A stretch of 64,000 bases of DNA from Kibdelosporangium banguiense (GCF_017876405.1 NZ_JAGINW010000001.1:9747203-9811202); one strand, 5' to 3'; counted from the stretch's first letter, positions 1 through 8,623 are shown. Notes: generated by a model not told the origin, from the letters alone. Made by a program: numbers and translations.

Positions 1-681
1 TCCGGGGTCACCCCGTCCGGCTATGTGCAGCAACCCAGGGGCACGCGTCCAGCCCTGCGCCCCATGCTCGACCACGTGGTGCGGGACCGTCCACCCGGGA
101 CGGGCTTCCGCTACTCCAACGCTCACTTCGCGGTGGTCCAGCAGGTGGTCGCGGATGTCACCGGCACGTCGTTCGCCGACGCGATGCGATCGCTGGTGCT
201 CGGTCCACTGGGGATGGCCGACAGCGGCTTCGAGCACGACTTCCCGGAGGCCCGGGCCGACCGGACGGCGCACGGCCACGATGCCGATGGTGTGCCCTAC
301 CCGGGCGGCTGGTCGCTGGTGGCTGACATCGCGTCGAGCGGGCTGTGGACCACCGCGGACGACCTCGCCACGCTGGAGCTGGCCATCCTGCGAGCGGCCA
401 CCGGTGCCGGTACCGGGTTCCTCACTCGCGAGCTGGCCACGCAGATGGTGCTGCCGGCGGGTCCGCGGTACGGCCTCGGCACCACGATCACCCGCGGCAC
501 GGGCACTCACTGGTTCGGGCATCCCGGCGACCGCCGTACCCACCAGGCACTCACCGCGATCGATCTGCACAGCGGCTCGGGCCTGGTGGTGCTGGCCAAC
601 ATCGGCGGCGAGGCACCGTTGCTGGCCAACGTGGCCGACGAGCTCGGCCTCGATATCGACTACCGAGTGCGGGAGGGGTGA
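1..681 (+). CDS. Serine hydrolase of the class C beta-lactamase / peptidase S12 fold (5' end missing)
   Basis: The reading frame is open from the first base, so the N-terminus and the SxxK nucleophile motif lie outside the window. What remains begins with SGVTPSGY, the part that normally follows the HT of the HTSG segment. It contains the YSN tyrosine motif (codons near 112-120) and a C-terminal HPGD that takes the place of the KTG/HxG motif. The family includes D-Ala-D-Ala carboxypeptidases, esterases and the prodrug peptidases ClbP, XcnG and ZmaM. No transmembrane helices follow the domain, unlike ClbP-type enzymes. The stop overlaps the ribosome-binding region of the acyltransferase gene, so it belongs to the biosynthetic operon. 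The role is inferred: tailoring, resistance or prodrug cleavage. Confidence 0.8.
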   Translation, partial: SGVTPSGYVQQPRGTRPALRPMLDHVVRDRPPGTGFRYSNAHFAVVQQVVADVTGTSFADAMRSLVLGPLGMADSGFEHDFPEARADRTAHGHDADGVPYPGGWSLVADIASSGLWTTADDLATLELAILRAATGAGTGFLTRELATQMVLPAGPRYGLGTTITRGTGTHWFGHPGDRRTHQALTAIDLHSGSGLVVLANIGGEAPLLANVADELGLDIDYRVREG

Positions 682-686
682 CCGGC

Positions 687-1781
687 ATGAGCCGGCCAAT
701 CGCGTTCATGTTTCCCGGCGTCGGCGACCACTACGCCGGCATGGGACACGGTCTGTACCAAACCGAACCGGTCTTCCGGTCCTTTGTGGACCAGTGTACG
801 GCGCTGCTGTCCGGCCACCTCGGCGAGGACCTGCGGGAGGTCTTCCACCCGGCGGGCACCGCACGCGGCGGGCCGAGCCTGGCCGAGCTGCTCGGCCGCC
901 GCGACGGAACGGACAACGGCAGGCGGCCGGCCGCCGTCGACCGCACGCTGTTCGCCCAGCCGCTGGTGTTCACCATCGAGTACGCGTTGGCCCGGCAGCT
1001 GATGAGCTGGGGCATCACCCCATCGGCGATGGTCGGCTACAGCCTCGGCGAGTACGTTGCCGCGTGCCTGGCCGGAGTGATGTCGCTCGAGGACACGGTG
1101 GCACTGGTGGCCAGACGGGCCGAGCTGATCGAGACGGTACCGCCCGGCGCGATGCTGGTGGTGCTGCTCGGCGAGGACGAACTGGCGGAACGGCTCGACG
1201 ACGAGCTGTGGCTGGCCGCGGTCAACGGACCCATGCTGTGTGTCGCCGCCGGAACGCCCGATGCCGTGCGGCGGCTGGAAGCCCGGCTGACCGAGGACGG
1301 CGTCGCCAACCTGCGCACGCCGACCCGGCACGCCTTCCACTCCGCGATGATGGCGCCGCTTTCCGAGCCGCTGGAACAACTCCTGCACACCGTCGAGCTG
1401 CACCCGCCCACCACGCCGTTCCTGTCCAACGTCACCGGCACCTGGATCACCGACGAGGAGGCGACCGGCCCGGCGTACTGGGCCCGGCACCTGCGTCAGA
1501 CCGTGCGGCTGCACGCCGGTCTCGGCGAGCTGTGGCGGCTGCCGTCGGTGATCGCGGTGGAGGTTGGCGCGGGCACGATGCTGGGCAGCCTGGCCGCCAC
1601 CCATCCGGGCCGTCCCGGCGGCGACCCGCCGGTGTTCGCCACCCTGCCCGGCGCCTCGGACACACAGCACGACTTGGCAGCACTACTGACCGTCGCGGAA
1701 AAGCTCCGGCGACTCGGCGTGCCCGTCACCACGCCGCACGCCGACGAAAGGGATGATCATGGACTTCTCGCTGGCCGCTGA
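687..1781 (+). CDS. Free-standing acyltransferase (malonyl-type AT fold) for an unusual extender unit
   Basis: This 364-residue protein has the whole FabD/PKS-AT fold and no other domain. The nucleophile elbow GYSLGEY places Ser119, and HAFHSAMM at 215-222 is the specificity motif typical of malonyl-type ATs rather than the YASH of methylmalonyl ATs. The N-terminal loop reads PGVGDHYAGMG instead of PGQGxQ. ATG 687 was chosen because a GGGAGGGG Shine-Dalgarno lies 8 bases upstream; GTG 678 is a weaker alternative. The next four genes look like an aminomalonyl-ACP route, so by analogy with ZmaF/ZmaA of zwittermicin this AT probably moves aminomalonyl from the ACP at 5018 to a PKS or NRPS partner. 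That partner is not in the window. Confidence 0.88.
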   Translation: MSRPIAFMFPGVGDHYAGMGHGLYQTEPVFRSFVDQCTALLSGHLGEDLREVFHPAGTARGGPSLAELLGRRDGTDNGRRPAAVDRTLFAQPLVFTIEYALARQLMSWGITPSAMVGYSLGEYVAACLAGVMSLEDTVALVARRAELIETVPPGAMLVVLLGEDELAERLDDELWLAAVNGPMLCVAAGTPDAVRRLEARLTEDGVANLRTPTRHAFHSAMMAPLSEPLEQLLHTVELHPPTTPFLSNVTGTWITDEEATGPAYWARHLRQTVRLHAGLGELWRLPSVIAVEVGAGTMLGSLAATHPGRPGGDPPVFATLPGASDTQHDLAALLTVAEKLRRLGVPVTTPHADERDDHGLLAGR

Positions 1782-2919
1782 GCAGACCGCCCTGCGCCAA
1801 CGGGTCATCAGCTTCGCCACCGACCAGCTTGGCGCCAAGGCCGCCGAGCACGACCGCGACGAGACGTTCGACGCGGACGGCTGGCAGGCGTGCGCGGAGT
1901 TCGGCGTCCTCGGCTGGCCGGTCCCGCGCGAGTACGGCGGGTCCGGGTACGACCCGCTCACCACCATCATCGCGTGCGAGGCGCTCGGCTACGGCTGCGT
2001 GGACAACGGGCTGGTCTTCGCCATCGAGAACCACCTGTGGGCCTGCGTGATCTACCTGCTCCGGCACGGCTCGCCGGAGCAGAAGGCGCGGTTGCTGCCC
2101 CACCTGACCGACGGGTCCATGATCGGGGCGCACGCGCTGACCGAGCCGGATACCGGCTCGGACGTGCTCGCGCTGCGCACCACGGCCCGGCGCGAGGGCG
2201 AGATGTTCCTGCTGTCCGGCACGAAGTGCTTCATCAGCAACGCGCCGTGCGCCGACCTGTTCGTCGTGTTCGCCAGGACCGCCGACGACGGCCCCGCCCA
2301 GCGGGCACTGTCAGCGTTCCTCGTGCCGCGTGAGACCCCCGGCCTGACCATCCGGCGGACGATCAGCAAGGCCGGGCTGCGCGCAACCCCGATGGGCGAG
2401 GTCGGGTTCGACGACTGCCCGGTACCGGCGGCCAACCTCCTCGGCGGTGTGGGAGCCGGCTACCAGATCTTCACCTCGACCATCGAATGGGAACGCGGAT
2501 TCATGGCAGCGAGCCAGGTCGGCAGGCTTGGCCGGCTGCTCGACACCAGTGTCGGCTACGCGAGCGAGCGGCGGCAGTTCGACCGCCCGATCGGCGCGTT
2601 CCAGGCGGTGTCGCACCGGTTGGCGGACATGCGGGTACGGCTTGAACTCGCCAGGCTGATGCTGCACAAGTTCGGCTGGCTCAAACAGCAGGGACGCATG
2701 GCGTTGCTGGAGTCCGCGATGCTCAAGCTGTTCGTGAGCGAAAGTCTGCTGGAGAGCGCGTTGTCCGCGGTGCGTGTCCACGGGGCCCGTGGGTACGTCG
2801 CCGACCTCCCCGTCGAGCGGGAGCTGCGGGACGCGATGGGCTGCGCGGTCTACGGCGGCACATCAGACATCCAGCGCAACGTGGTGGCCGGCCTGACTGG
2901 CGTGGTGGGGGCGTCATGA
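1759..2919 (+). CDS. Acyl-CoA dehydrogenase-family flavoenzyme acting on an ACP-bound substrate
   Basis: The 386-residue protein shows the complete acyl-CoA dehydrogenase fold, including the FAD-contact segment TEPDTGSDV and the C-terminal YGGTSDIQRN. At the position where medium-chain enzymes carry the catalytic glutamate (YEGTS) this one has glycine, so it may not do alpha,beta-desaturation with the usual base. In hydroxymalonyl- and aminomalonyl-ACP pathways such an enzyme oxidises the ACP-bound semialdehyde to the carboxylate. The start ATG 1759 is preceded by GAAAGGG at a good distance; ATG 1753 is in frame. It overlaps both neighbours by a few bases, so it is co-translated with the AT and the aaRS-like ligase. 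Confidence 0.9.
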   Translation: MDFSLAAEQTALRQRVISFATDQLGAKAAEHDRDETFDADGWQACAEFGVLGWPVPREYGGSGYDPLTTIIACEALGYGCVDNGLVFAIENHLWACVIYLLRHGSPEQKARLLPHLTDGSMIGAHALTEPDTGSDVLALRTTARREGEMFLLSGTKCFISNAPCADLFVVFARTADDGPAQRALSAFLVPRETPGLTIRRTISKAGLRATPMGEVGFDDCPVPAANLLGGVGAGYQIFTSTIEWERGFMAASQVGRLGRLLDTSVGYASERRQFDRPIGAFQAVSHRLADMRVRLELARLMLHKFGWLKQQGRMALLESAMLKLFVSESLLESALSAVRVHGARGYVADLPVERELRDAMGCAVYGGTSDIQRNVVAGLTGVVGAS

Positions 2920-4136
2920 CCCTGAACCCGTTCGCCGGGCACGTGATCACCCTGGATGCCCGGCTGCCGGCCCGGCTGGCCACGGAGTTCGCCAAGCGGG
3001 TGTTCTTCGCGTCCGAGGACATCCGCGACTTCCAGCTGATGGAGACCGACGGGCAGGTGGACGCGGTTCGAGTGACCACAGTGGACGGCCGGCTGCCGGA
3101 CGGGCTGGCCGAGAAGCTGCGGTTCGTACTGCGCAACGACGTCCTGTCGCAACTGGCCAGGGAGCCCAAGGTGATCTGGCGCTCGGCGGCGCGCCGGGAC
3201 TGCCCGGATGGGACCTTCGAGGCGTTGGTGGACAAGGCAATCGCCTACCCGGTAGGTGAGGGGCAGGTGGCGCTCGGGCAGCCGGTGCTGGACCTGATGG
3301 ACGACCTGGACCACCTGATCCGGCGGATCGCGGTCGGCGAGCTCGGCGCGACCGAGTTCCGCTACCCCACCCTGATCCCGATCGACGCGCTGCACCGGTG
3401 CGACTACTTCACCGCGTTCCCCCAGTTCGCGATGTTCGCCACCCGGCTGCGGGCGGACCTCGACACCTACCGCGAGTTCGTCGCCGACGTGCGGGGCGGC
3501 GCCGACGTCGGGACGGAGGTCCTGGACCGGTGCGCCGACGTGGCCTACTGCCTGCCGCCGACGATGTGCTACCACACGTTCAACCAGTTCGCGGGCCGGG
3601 CACTGCCACCGGAGCTGTCAGTGGTCACCACGCGGGGCAAGTCGTTCCGGCACGAAGCCCGCTACCACCGCACCCTCGCGCGGCTGTGGGACTTCACCAT
3701 TCGCGAGATCGTGTTCTTCGGCGCCCGCGACGAAGTGCTCACCGCCCGGGCGCGCTTGCTCGACCGGATCCGGGATCTCGTGGACGCGCTCGAACTGTCC
3801 GGGCGCTGCGAGGTTGCCGGCGACCCGTTCTTCTGCGCCGCCGACAGCGGCGCCCGCTCCTCGTCGCAACGGTTGCTCGAGCTGAAGTACGAGCTGCAGC
3901 TGGACATCGGGCCACGCGACAGCGTCGCGGCCGGATCGTTCAACCTCCACGAGCGGTTCTTCGGCGACTGCTTCGACATCACCCTCGCCGACGGGCACAC
4001 CACCCCCTACACCGGGTGCGTCGGCTTCGGACTCGAACGCCTCGCCTTCGCCGTGATCTGCCAGCACGGCGTCGACCCGGCGGCCTGGCCCGCCGGGACG
4101 CGGCAAACCCTGGCACAGGCACGGGAAAGGTGGTGA
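2916..4136 (+). CDS. Class II aminoacyl-tRNA-synthetase-like amino acid:[carrier protein] ligase
   Basis: This 406-residue protein resembles the catalytic core of atypical seryl-tRNA synthetases and has no tRNA-binding arm. Motif 2 is visible as SFRHEARYHR (243-252, Arg245 and Glu247) and motif 3 as GFGLERL (370-376, Arg375). Cysteines at 162 and 218 sit where the zinc-binding homologues have their metal ligands. Known members of this family load glycine or alanine onto a carrier protein through an aminoacyl adenylate. Placed between two dehydrogenases and upstream of an ACP, this one most likely charges serine onto the ACP at 5018, replacing the adenylation domain ZmaJ of zwittermicin. Serine specificity is inferred from context, not read from the sequence. 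Confidence 0.85.
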   Translation: MTLNPFAGHVITLDARLPARLATEFAKRVFFASEDIRDFQLMETDGQVDAVRVTTVDGRLPDGLAEKLRFVLRNDVLSQLAREPKVIWRSAARRDCPDGTFEALVDKAIAYPVGEGQVALGQPVLDLMDDLDHLIRRIAVGELGATEFRYPTLIPIDALHRCDYFTAFPQFAMFATRLRADLDTYREFVADVRGGADVGTEVLDRCADVAYCLPPTMCYHTFNQFAGRALPPELSVVTTRGKSFRHEARYHRTLARLWDFTIREIVFFGARDEVLTARARLLDRIRDLVDALELSGRCEVAGDPFFCAADSGARSSSQRLLELKYELQLDIGPRDSVAAGSFNLHERFFGDCFDITLADGHTTPYTGCVGFGLERLAFAVICQHGVDPAAWPAGTRQTLAQARERW

Positions 4137-4140
4137 ACCG

Positions 4141-5025
4141 GTGATCCAGCACGTGGGCGTCGTCGGCGCAGGCACGATGGGCATCGGGGTGAGCCAGGCG
4201 TTCGCCCTGGGCGGCTGCGCGGTCACGCTGGTCGACGTTGCCGAGCAGGCGCTGGCGAAGGCCGAGCGCGCGATCGCGACTGACCTGCGCATGGCCGGCA
4301 TGTTCCACACCGGACCGGCGCCCTCGGCGGCCGAGGTCGGTGCCCGCATCACCTTGACCACGAAGTACGAAAGCCTCCGAGACGTGGGTTTCCTGGTCGA
4401 GAACGTCACGGAGAGCCCGCTGGTCAAGCAGCGGGTCTATGAGGAGATCGACGAGATCTGCCCGGCGGAGTGTGTCTTCGGGGTGAACACCTCGGCGATC
4501 CCGATCACCCGCATCGCCTCGCACACCTCGCGGCCGGACCGGGTCATCGGCACGCACTTCATGAACCCGGCGCAGCTCAAGCCGCTCGTCGAGGTGATCC
4601 GCGGGTTTCACACCAGCGAGAGCACGATCACGCTGACCCGGAACCTGCTCACCGCCGTCGGGAAGCAGAGCGTGGTCGTGGCGGACTCCCCCGGGTTCGT
4701 CACCAACCGCGTGGCCATGCTCTGCGTGAACGAGGCCATCTGCCTGCTCGACGAGGGGGTGGCGACGGCGGCCGAGATCGACCGGCTGTTCGTCGGGTGT
4801 CTCGGCCACCGGATGGGACCGCTCGCGACTGCCGACCTGATCGGCCTCGACACGGTTCTGCACTCGCTCGTCGTGTTGCTGGACAACTTCGACGATCCCA
4901 AGTTCCGGCCGTCGATCCTGCTCAGGAGATACGTCGACGCCGGGCTGCTCGGCCGCAAGAGCGGCCGCGGGTTCTTCACCTACGACCAATCAGCCACGAG
5001 CGGAACGGAAAGCGACCATGACTGA
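4141..5025 (+). CDS. 3-hydroxyacyl-CoA dehydrogenase-family enzyme, probable seryl-ACP beta-hydroxyl oxidase
   Basis: The protein has 294 residues. The N-terminal Rossmann motif GVVGAGTMGIG binds NAD(P), GTHFMNP carries the catalytic histidine, and FVTNRV and the C-terminal GLLGRKSGRGFF are standard for the family. The start is GTG 4141, four bases after the preceding stop. In zwittermicin, ZmaG of the same family oxidises the beta-hydroxyl of seryl-ACP or glyceryl-ACP to an aldehyde. The acyl-CoA dehydrogenase homologue then converts that aldehyde to the acid. The stop overlaps the start of the ACP gene, which agrees with an ACP-bound substrate. Confidence 0.9.
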   Translation: MIQHVGVVGAGTMGIGVSQAFALGGCAVTLVDVAEQALAKAERAIATDLRMAGMFHTGPAPSAAEVGARITLTTKYESLRDVGFLVENVTESPLVKQRVYEEIDEICPAECVFGVNTSAIPITRIASHTSRPDRVIGTHFMNPAQLKPLVEVIRGFHTSESTITLTRNLLTAVGKQSVVVADSPGFVTNRVAMLCVNEAICLLDEGVATAAEIDRLFVGCLGHRMGPLATADLIGLDTVLHSLVVLLDNFDDPKFRPSILLRRYVDAGLLGRKSGRGFFTYDQSATSGTESDHD

Positions 5026-5275
5026 CCAACTCGCGACGATCAGGGCGTTCGTCACCAAGCACACCGGTGGGCTGGAATTCACCGACGAGCAGGACCTGTT
5101 CGCCACCGGCCACGTGAACTCGTTGTTCGCCGTGCAGATCGTGATGTTCGTGGAGAACACCCTCGGTGTTCCGGTGGTCGACGACGACCTCGACATCGCG
5201 AACTTCTCCTCGGTGGCCCGGATTCACCACTACGCCACGAGCAAACAAGCTCCCGTCGGGGTGAGCGGACAATGA
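5018..5275 (+). CDS. Acyl carrier protein (extender-unit ACP)
   Basis: This is an 85-residue acidic single-domain carrier protein. The phosphopantetheine attachment site is Ser35 in GHVNSLFAVQI, so the usual DSL is NSL here, as in several stand-alone ACPs that carry hydroxymalonyl or aminomalonyl. It overlaps the dehydrogenase gene by eight bases and the thioesterase gene by an ATGA junction. It is the likely shuttle for seryl, aminomalonate-semialdehyde and aminomalonyl intermediates. Confidence 0.9.
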   Translation: MTDQLATIRAFVTKHTGGLEFTDEQDLFATGHVNSLFAVQIVMFVENTLGVPVVDDDLDIANFSSVARIHHYATSKQAPVGVSGQ

Positions 5276-6060
5276 CGCGGGCGCGGCCCGCCGCGTCGGT
5301 CCGGTCGCCGTGGTTTCCGTTCCGTACGAAGCAAAGCGGTGCCGATCTCCGGCTCTTCTGCCTGCCGCCCGCAGCAGGCTCCGCCTCCGGGTACCGGTCG
5401 TGGATGACGCGGCTGGCGCCAGCCACGGACGTGGTTCCGGTCCAGCTTCCTGGGCGGGAAAGCAGGTTCATCGAGGATCCCGTGACCTCGGCCGGCGAAC
5501 TGGTCGCTCAGCTCGTCGACGCGGTCCGCCCTGAGACCGGACAGCCGTTCGCGTTGTTCGGGCACAGCATGGGCGCGTTGCTCGCCTACGACCTCGCGTG
5601 CGTACTCGCTGCCGACGGCCGGCCACCGGCGCACCTGATCGTCTCCGCCCACGTGCCGGCCCACCTGATGGAGCTCAAACCGCTACGGACGCACGTCGCC
5701 CGGATGTCCGATGTGGACTTGCGGGACTACCTGGCAGCCAACGGCGGTCTTGGCGGCGAGCAGTTCGATGACGAGGACCTGCTGTCGATCCTGCTTGCGT
5801 TGCTGCGTGCGGATCTCACTGTCTGCGAGTCCTACCGCTGGACGCCACGGCCACCGCTGGACGTCCCGATCACCGCACTGGGCGGGAAAACCGACCCGAA
5901 CGCCCCCGAGCGGCTGCTCACGCGGTGGTCCGAGCTCACCGTCGCCGGCTTCCGGTGCCGGCTGATGCCCGGCGGCCACCAGTACCTGTATGACGATCCG
6001 GCCGCCGCGGCCGGCGCGGTGGCCGAGACCCTGCTCGACCCGCCGGAGCCGGCCCGATGA
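5272..6060 (+). CDS. Type II thioesterase
   Basis: This 262-residue alpha/beta hydrolase belongs to the GrsT/RifR class. LFCLPPAAGSAS is the family's N-terminal signature, FGHSMGAL holds the nucleophile Ser99, and GGHQYLYDDP near the C-terminus holds the catalytic histidine. Such enzymes remove wrong acyl groups from carrier proteins of NRPS/PKS lines. The ATGA overlaps on both sides tie it to the ACP gene and the PLP-enzyme gene. Confidence 0.92.
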   Translation: MTRARPAASVRSPWFPFRTKQSGADLRLFCLPPAAGSASGYRSWMTRLAPATDVVPVQLPGRESRFIEDPVTSAGELVAQLVDAVRPETGQPFALFGHSMGALLAYDLACVLAADGRPPAHLIVSAHVPAHLMELKPLRTHVARMSDVDLRDYLAANGGLGGEQFDDEDLLSILLALLRADLTVCESYRWTPRPPLDVPITALGGKTDPNAPERLLTRWSELTVAGFRCRLMPGGHQYLYDDPAAAAGAVAETLLDPPEPAR

Positions 6061-7097
6061 GCGCCGGAGTGTTCGCCGATGTGGTGGAGACACAACGTAT
6101 TCCGACACTGGTCCGGCTGGCGCCCAACCTCTACGCGCTCACCTACCGGCTGATGAAGATGGTGCCGGCGCGGCACATCCTGCGCCGCGCCGCGGAGTCG
6201 GGCCGGCTCGACCGCGACACCTCGGTCGTGGAGACGACCTCGGGGACCTTCGGTCTCGCCCTCGCCATGCAGTGCGCGATCGACGGCCGCCCGCTCATCC
6301 TGGTCGGCGACCCGGTGATCGACGAGCGGCTGCGGCGCCAGCTCGAGGACCTGGGTGCCGTGGTCGAGATCGTGCGCCATCAGGCGGCTGCCGGCGGGTA
6401 CCAGGCGTCGAGGCTCGCCAGGCTCGCGGAGATCCAGACGGCGCTGCCCAACACGTTCTGCCCTGAGCAGTACTCCAATCCGGACAACCCCGGGTCCTAC
6501 GCGATGATCGCCGAGTTGCTCACCGACCGGCTGGGTCAGGTCGACTGCCTGATCGGCCCGGTCGGCTCCGGCGGATCGATGTGCGGCACGACCCGCTACC
6601 TCCGGCAGTCGAACCCCGGCCTGGTGTCGATCGGCATCGACTCCCACCGCAGCGTGCTGTTCGGCCAGCCCGACGGGCATCGCGTGCTGCGCGGCCTCGG
6701 CAACAGCCTGCACCCGGCCAACCTCGACCACACCCAGTTCGACGAGGTGCACTGGGTGACCGAGGCCGACGTGTTCCACTCCACCCGTCGGCTGCACCAG
6801 GACCACGCCCTGTTCATGGGGCCGACGAGCGGCGCGTCCTACCTCGTGGGTTCCTGGTGGGCCGGTGTCCATCCGGACTCGCTGACCGTGATCGTGTTGC
6901 CGGACGAGGGGTACCGGTACCACGACACCGTCTACGACGACGCCTGGTTGACCGGCTACAGCCGTGAGCCACGGCCGTCGCCCCGAATCGTGCGCGGGCC
7001 ACGCGACGCCGACCAGAGCTGGTGCCGCATGTTGTGGCGGCGGCGTTCTCTGGCCGATGTCACGGCGGGCGCGGATCTCATCAAGGCGTCGGGATGA
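6057..7097 (+). CDS. Fold type II PLP enzyme, cysteine synthase / SbnA-like
   Basis: The 346-residue protein belongs to the cysteine synthase / cystathionine beta-synthase family. Aligning the flanking helices puts Lys34 (RLMKMVPAR) at the Schiff-base lysine. GPVGSGGS (167-174) is the phosphate-binding loop. The usual substrate-carboxylate loop TSGNTG is TSGTFG (61-66), so the conserved asparagine is missing and the amino-acid substrate may be held differently. SbnA, the closest functional analogue by context, joins O-phosphoserine to glutamate on the way to 2,3-diaminopropionate. No ornithine-cyclodeaminase-like SbnB partner is present; an argininosuccinate-lyase homologue follows instead. 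Diaminopropionate synthesis is therefore inferred. Confidence 0.82.
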   Translation: MSAGVFADVVETQRIPTLVRLAPNLYALTYRLMKMVPARHILRRAAESGRLDRDTSVVETTSGTFGLALAMQCAIDGRPLILVGDPVIDERLRRQLEDLGAVVEIVRHQAAAGGYQASRLARLAEIQTALPNTFCPEQYSNPDNPGSYAMIAELLTDRLGQVDCLIGPVGSGGSMCGTTRYLRQSNPGLVSIGIDSHRSVLFGQPDGHRVLRGLGNSLHPANLDHTQFDEVHWVTEADVFHSTRRLHQDHALFMGPTSGASYLVGSWWAGVHPDSLTVIVLPDEGYRYHDTVYDDAWLTGYSREPRPSPRIVRGPRDADQSWCRMLWRRRSLADVTAGADLIKASG

Positions 7098-8623
7098 CCA
7101 GAACCGACTCCCCTGCGCGAACGGCGGGCACCGGACGGCTTTCCCGGTCCCTCAGCGGACGGGCGCACCGGGTGGTGTTCGGTGTGAACGCGGACGCCGC
7201 CATCGATCTCGAACTGCCGTACATCACCGTGATCGACGAGGCCCATCTGATCATGCTCACCGAGCGGCAGTTGGTCGACACCGGCGCCGCGGCCAGGTTG
7301 CTCACCGAGATCCACGAGTTGCGCGTGACCGGGTTCGCACCGCTGCGCGGCCGGCCCGCGCCGCGAGGTGTCTACCTGCTCTACGAGGACCATCTGATCG
7401 ACCGGTTGGGCATGCGGGTCGGCGGAGTCCTGCACACCGGGCGCTCACGTAACGACCTCAAGGCGACGATGCACCACATGCGCCTGCGGGAGCTGGTGAT
7501 CGGGGCGCTGCATGGGTTGCTGCGGTTGCAGGCGTTGCTGCTCAGCCGGGCCAGGAGGTTCCGGACAGTCGTGATGCCGGCCTACAGCCAGTTCCAGCCG
7601 GCCACGCCCGCCAGCTACGGGTACTACCTGCTCGGCGTCGGCGAGTCGCTCGGCCAGGACATCCTTGGCCTGTGGCAGGCGTGCGAGGGCCTGGGTCAGT
7701 GCCCGCTCGGCGCGGCGAGCGGCGGCGGCACGGACGTGGCCATCGACCCGGCACGCACCGCCGCCCTGCTGGGGTTCACCACCCCGGTGAGCCACGCGGG
7801 TTACGCAGTCGCGTCCCGGGACACCGCGGTCAGGCTGCTCTCCGCCTGTGTACTGGCCAGCCTGACCCTGTCGCGCCTGTGCACCGACCTGCAACTGTGG
7901 AGCACGCACGAGTTCGGCCTCGTCGGCTTCCCGGACAGCCTGGTCGGTTCGAGCTCGGCGATGCCGCAGAAACGCAACCCGTTCCTGTTGGAGCACATCA
8001 AAGGCGGCGCGGGCGCGCTTATCGGCGCGTGGACGGCGGCCGTGGCGAACATCAAGAACGTGCCGTTCGGCAACTCCGTCGAGGTGAGCACGGAGGCGGT
8101 CGCCTCGATCTGGCCCGCCATCGACCGGTTCACCGGCATGACCGAGCTGGCCGTCTCCGTCGTCGCCGGAGCCCAGCCGTGCCAGGACGCCATGCTGCGC
8201 GGCGCGGACGAGGGGTTCACCGTGGCCACCGCGGTGGCCAATCGCCTGGTGGCGCAGGGAGTGCCATTCCGTATCGCGCACCGCGTGACGGGCAGGCTGG
8301 TGACCGAGTTGATCTCCGAGGGCGTCCACAAACCGTCTACTGTGGACATTTGTGCCACCGGACAACGGCTCGGCGACCTACTGCGGTCCGAGGGGGTGGC
8401 CACGCCGGTGGACCTGACCGGTGCGGACCTCGACCCGGTCGCCGTGCTGGCCGCCACCGACTTCGGCGGTGGCCCTGGACCGAGGTCGTTCGCCGCCGCA
8501 CACGACCGGCTCGCCGCAGCCTGGCGGAGCCATACGCGAGAGGTGGCCGCCTGGTCAGACCGGTTGGCAACAGCCGAGACCGAACGGAATGAAGCGGTAC
8601 GCCAGTTGGGCGGCTACACATGA
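7094..8623 (+). CDS. Argininosuccinate lyase / fumarase-superfamily enzyme
   Basis: The protein is 509 residues. HTGRSRND (114-121) matches the argininosuccinate-lyase binding motif HTxRSRND, and GSSSAMPQKRNP (285-296) is the superfamily signature with the catalytic-loop serine. The usual catalytic YTHLQ reads YSQFQ (164-168), so the histidine is Gln166. ATG 7094 overlaps the previous stop. The enzyme could release fumarate from an aspartyl adduct made by the PLP enzyme, giving a primary amine as in argininosuccinate or adenylosuccinate cleavage. The altered catalytic residue makes this tentative. A household arginine enzyme is unlikely because of this change and the cluster setting. Confidence 0.85.
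   Translation: MTRTDSPARTAGTGRLSRSLSGRAHRVVFGVNADAAIDLELPYITVIDEAHLIMLTERQLVDTGAAARLLTEIHELRVTGFAPLRGRPAPRGVYLLYEDHLIDRLGMRVGGVLHTGRSRNDLKATMHHMRLRELVIGALHGLLRLQALLLSRARRFRTVVMPAYSQFQPATPASYGYYLLGVGESLGQDILGLWQACEGLGQCPLGAASGGGTDVAIDPARTAALLGFTTPVSHAGYAVASRDTAVRLLSACVLASLTLSRLCTDLQLWSTHEFGLVGFPDSLVGSSSAMPQKRNPFLLEHIKGGAGALIGAWTAAVANIKNVPFGNSVEVSTEAVASIWPAIDRFTGMTELAVSVVAGAQPCQDAMLRGADEGFTVATAVANRLVAQGVPFRIAHRVTGRLVTELISEGVHKPSTVDICATGQRLGDLLRSEGVATPVDLTGADLDPVAVLAATDFGGGPGPRSFAAAHDRLAAAWRSHTREVAAWSDRLATAETERNEAVRQLGGYT

Noticed and set aside
687..5275. Malonomycin-type aminomalonate pathway
   Set aside because: No vitamin-K-dependent-carboxylase-like protein is present in the window; the gene set fits the zwittermicin-type ACP route better.
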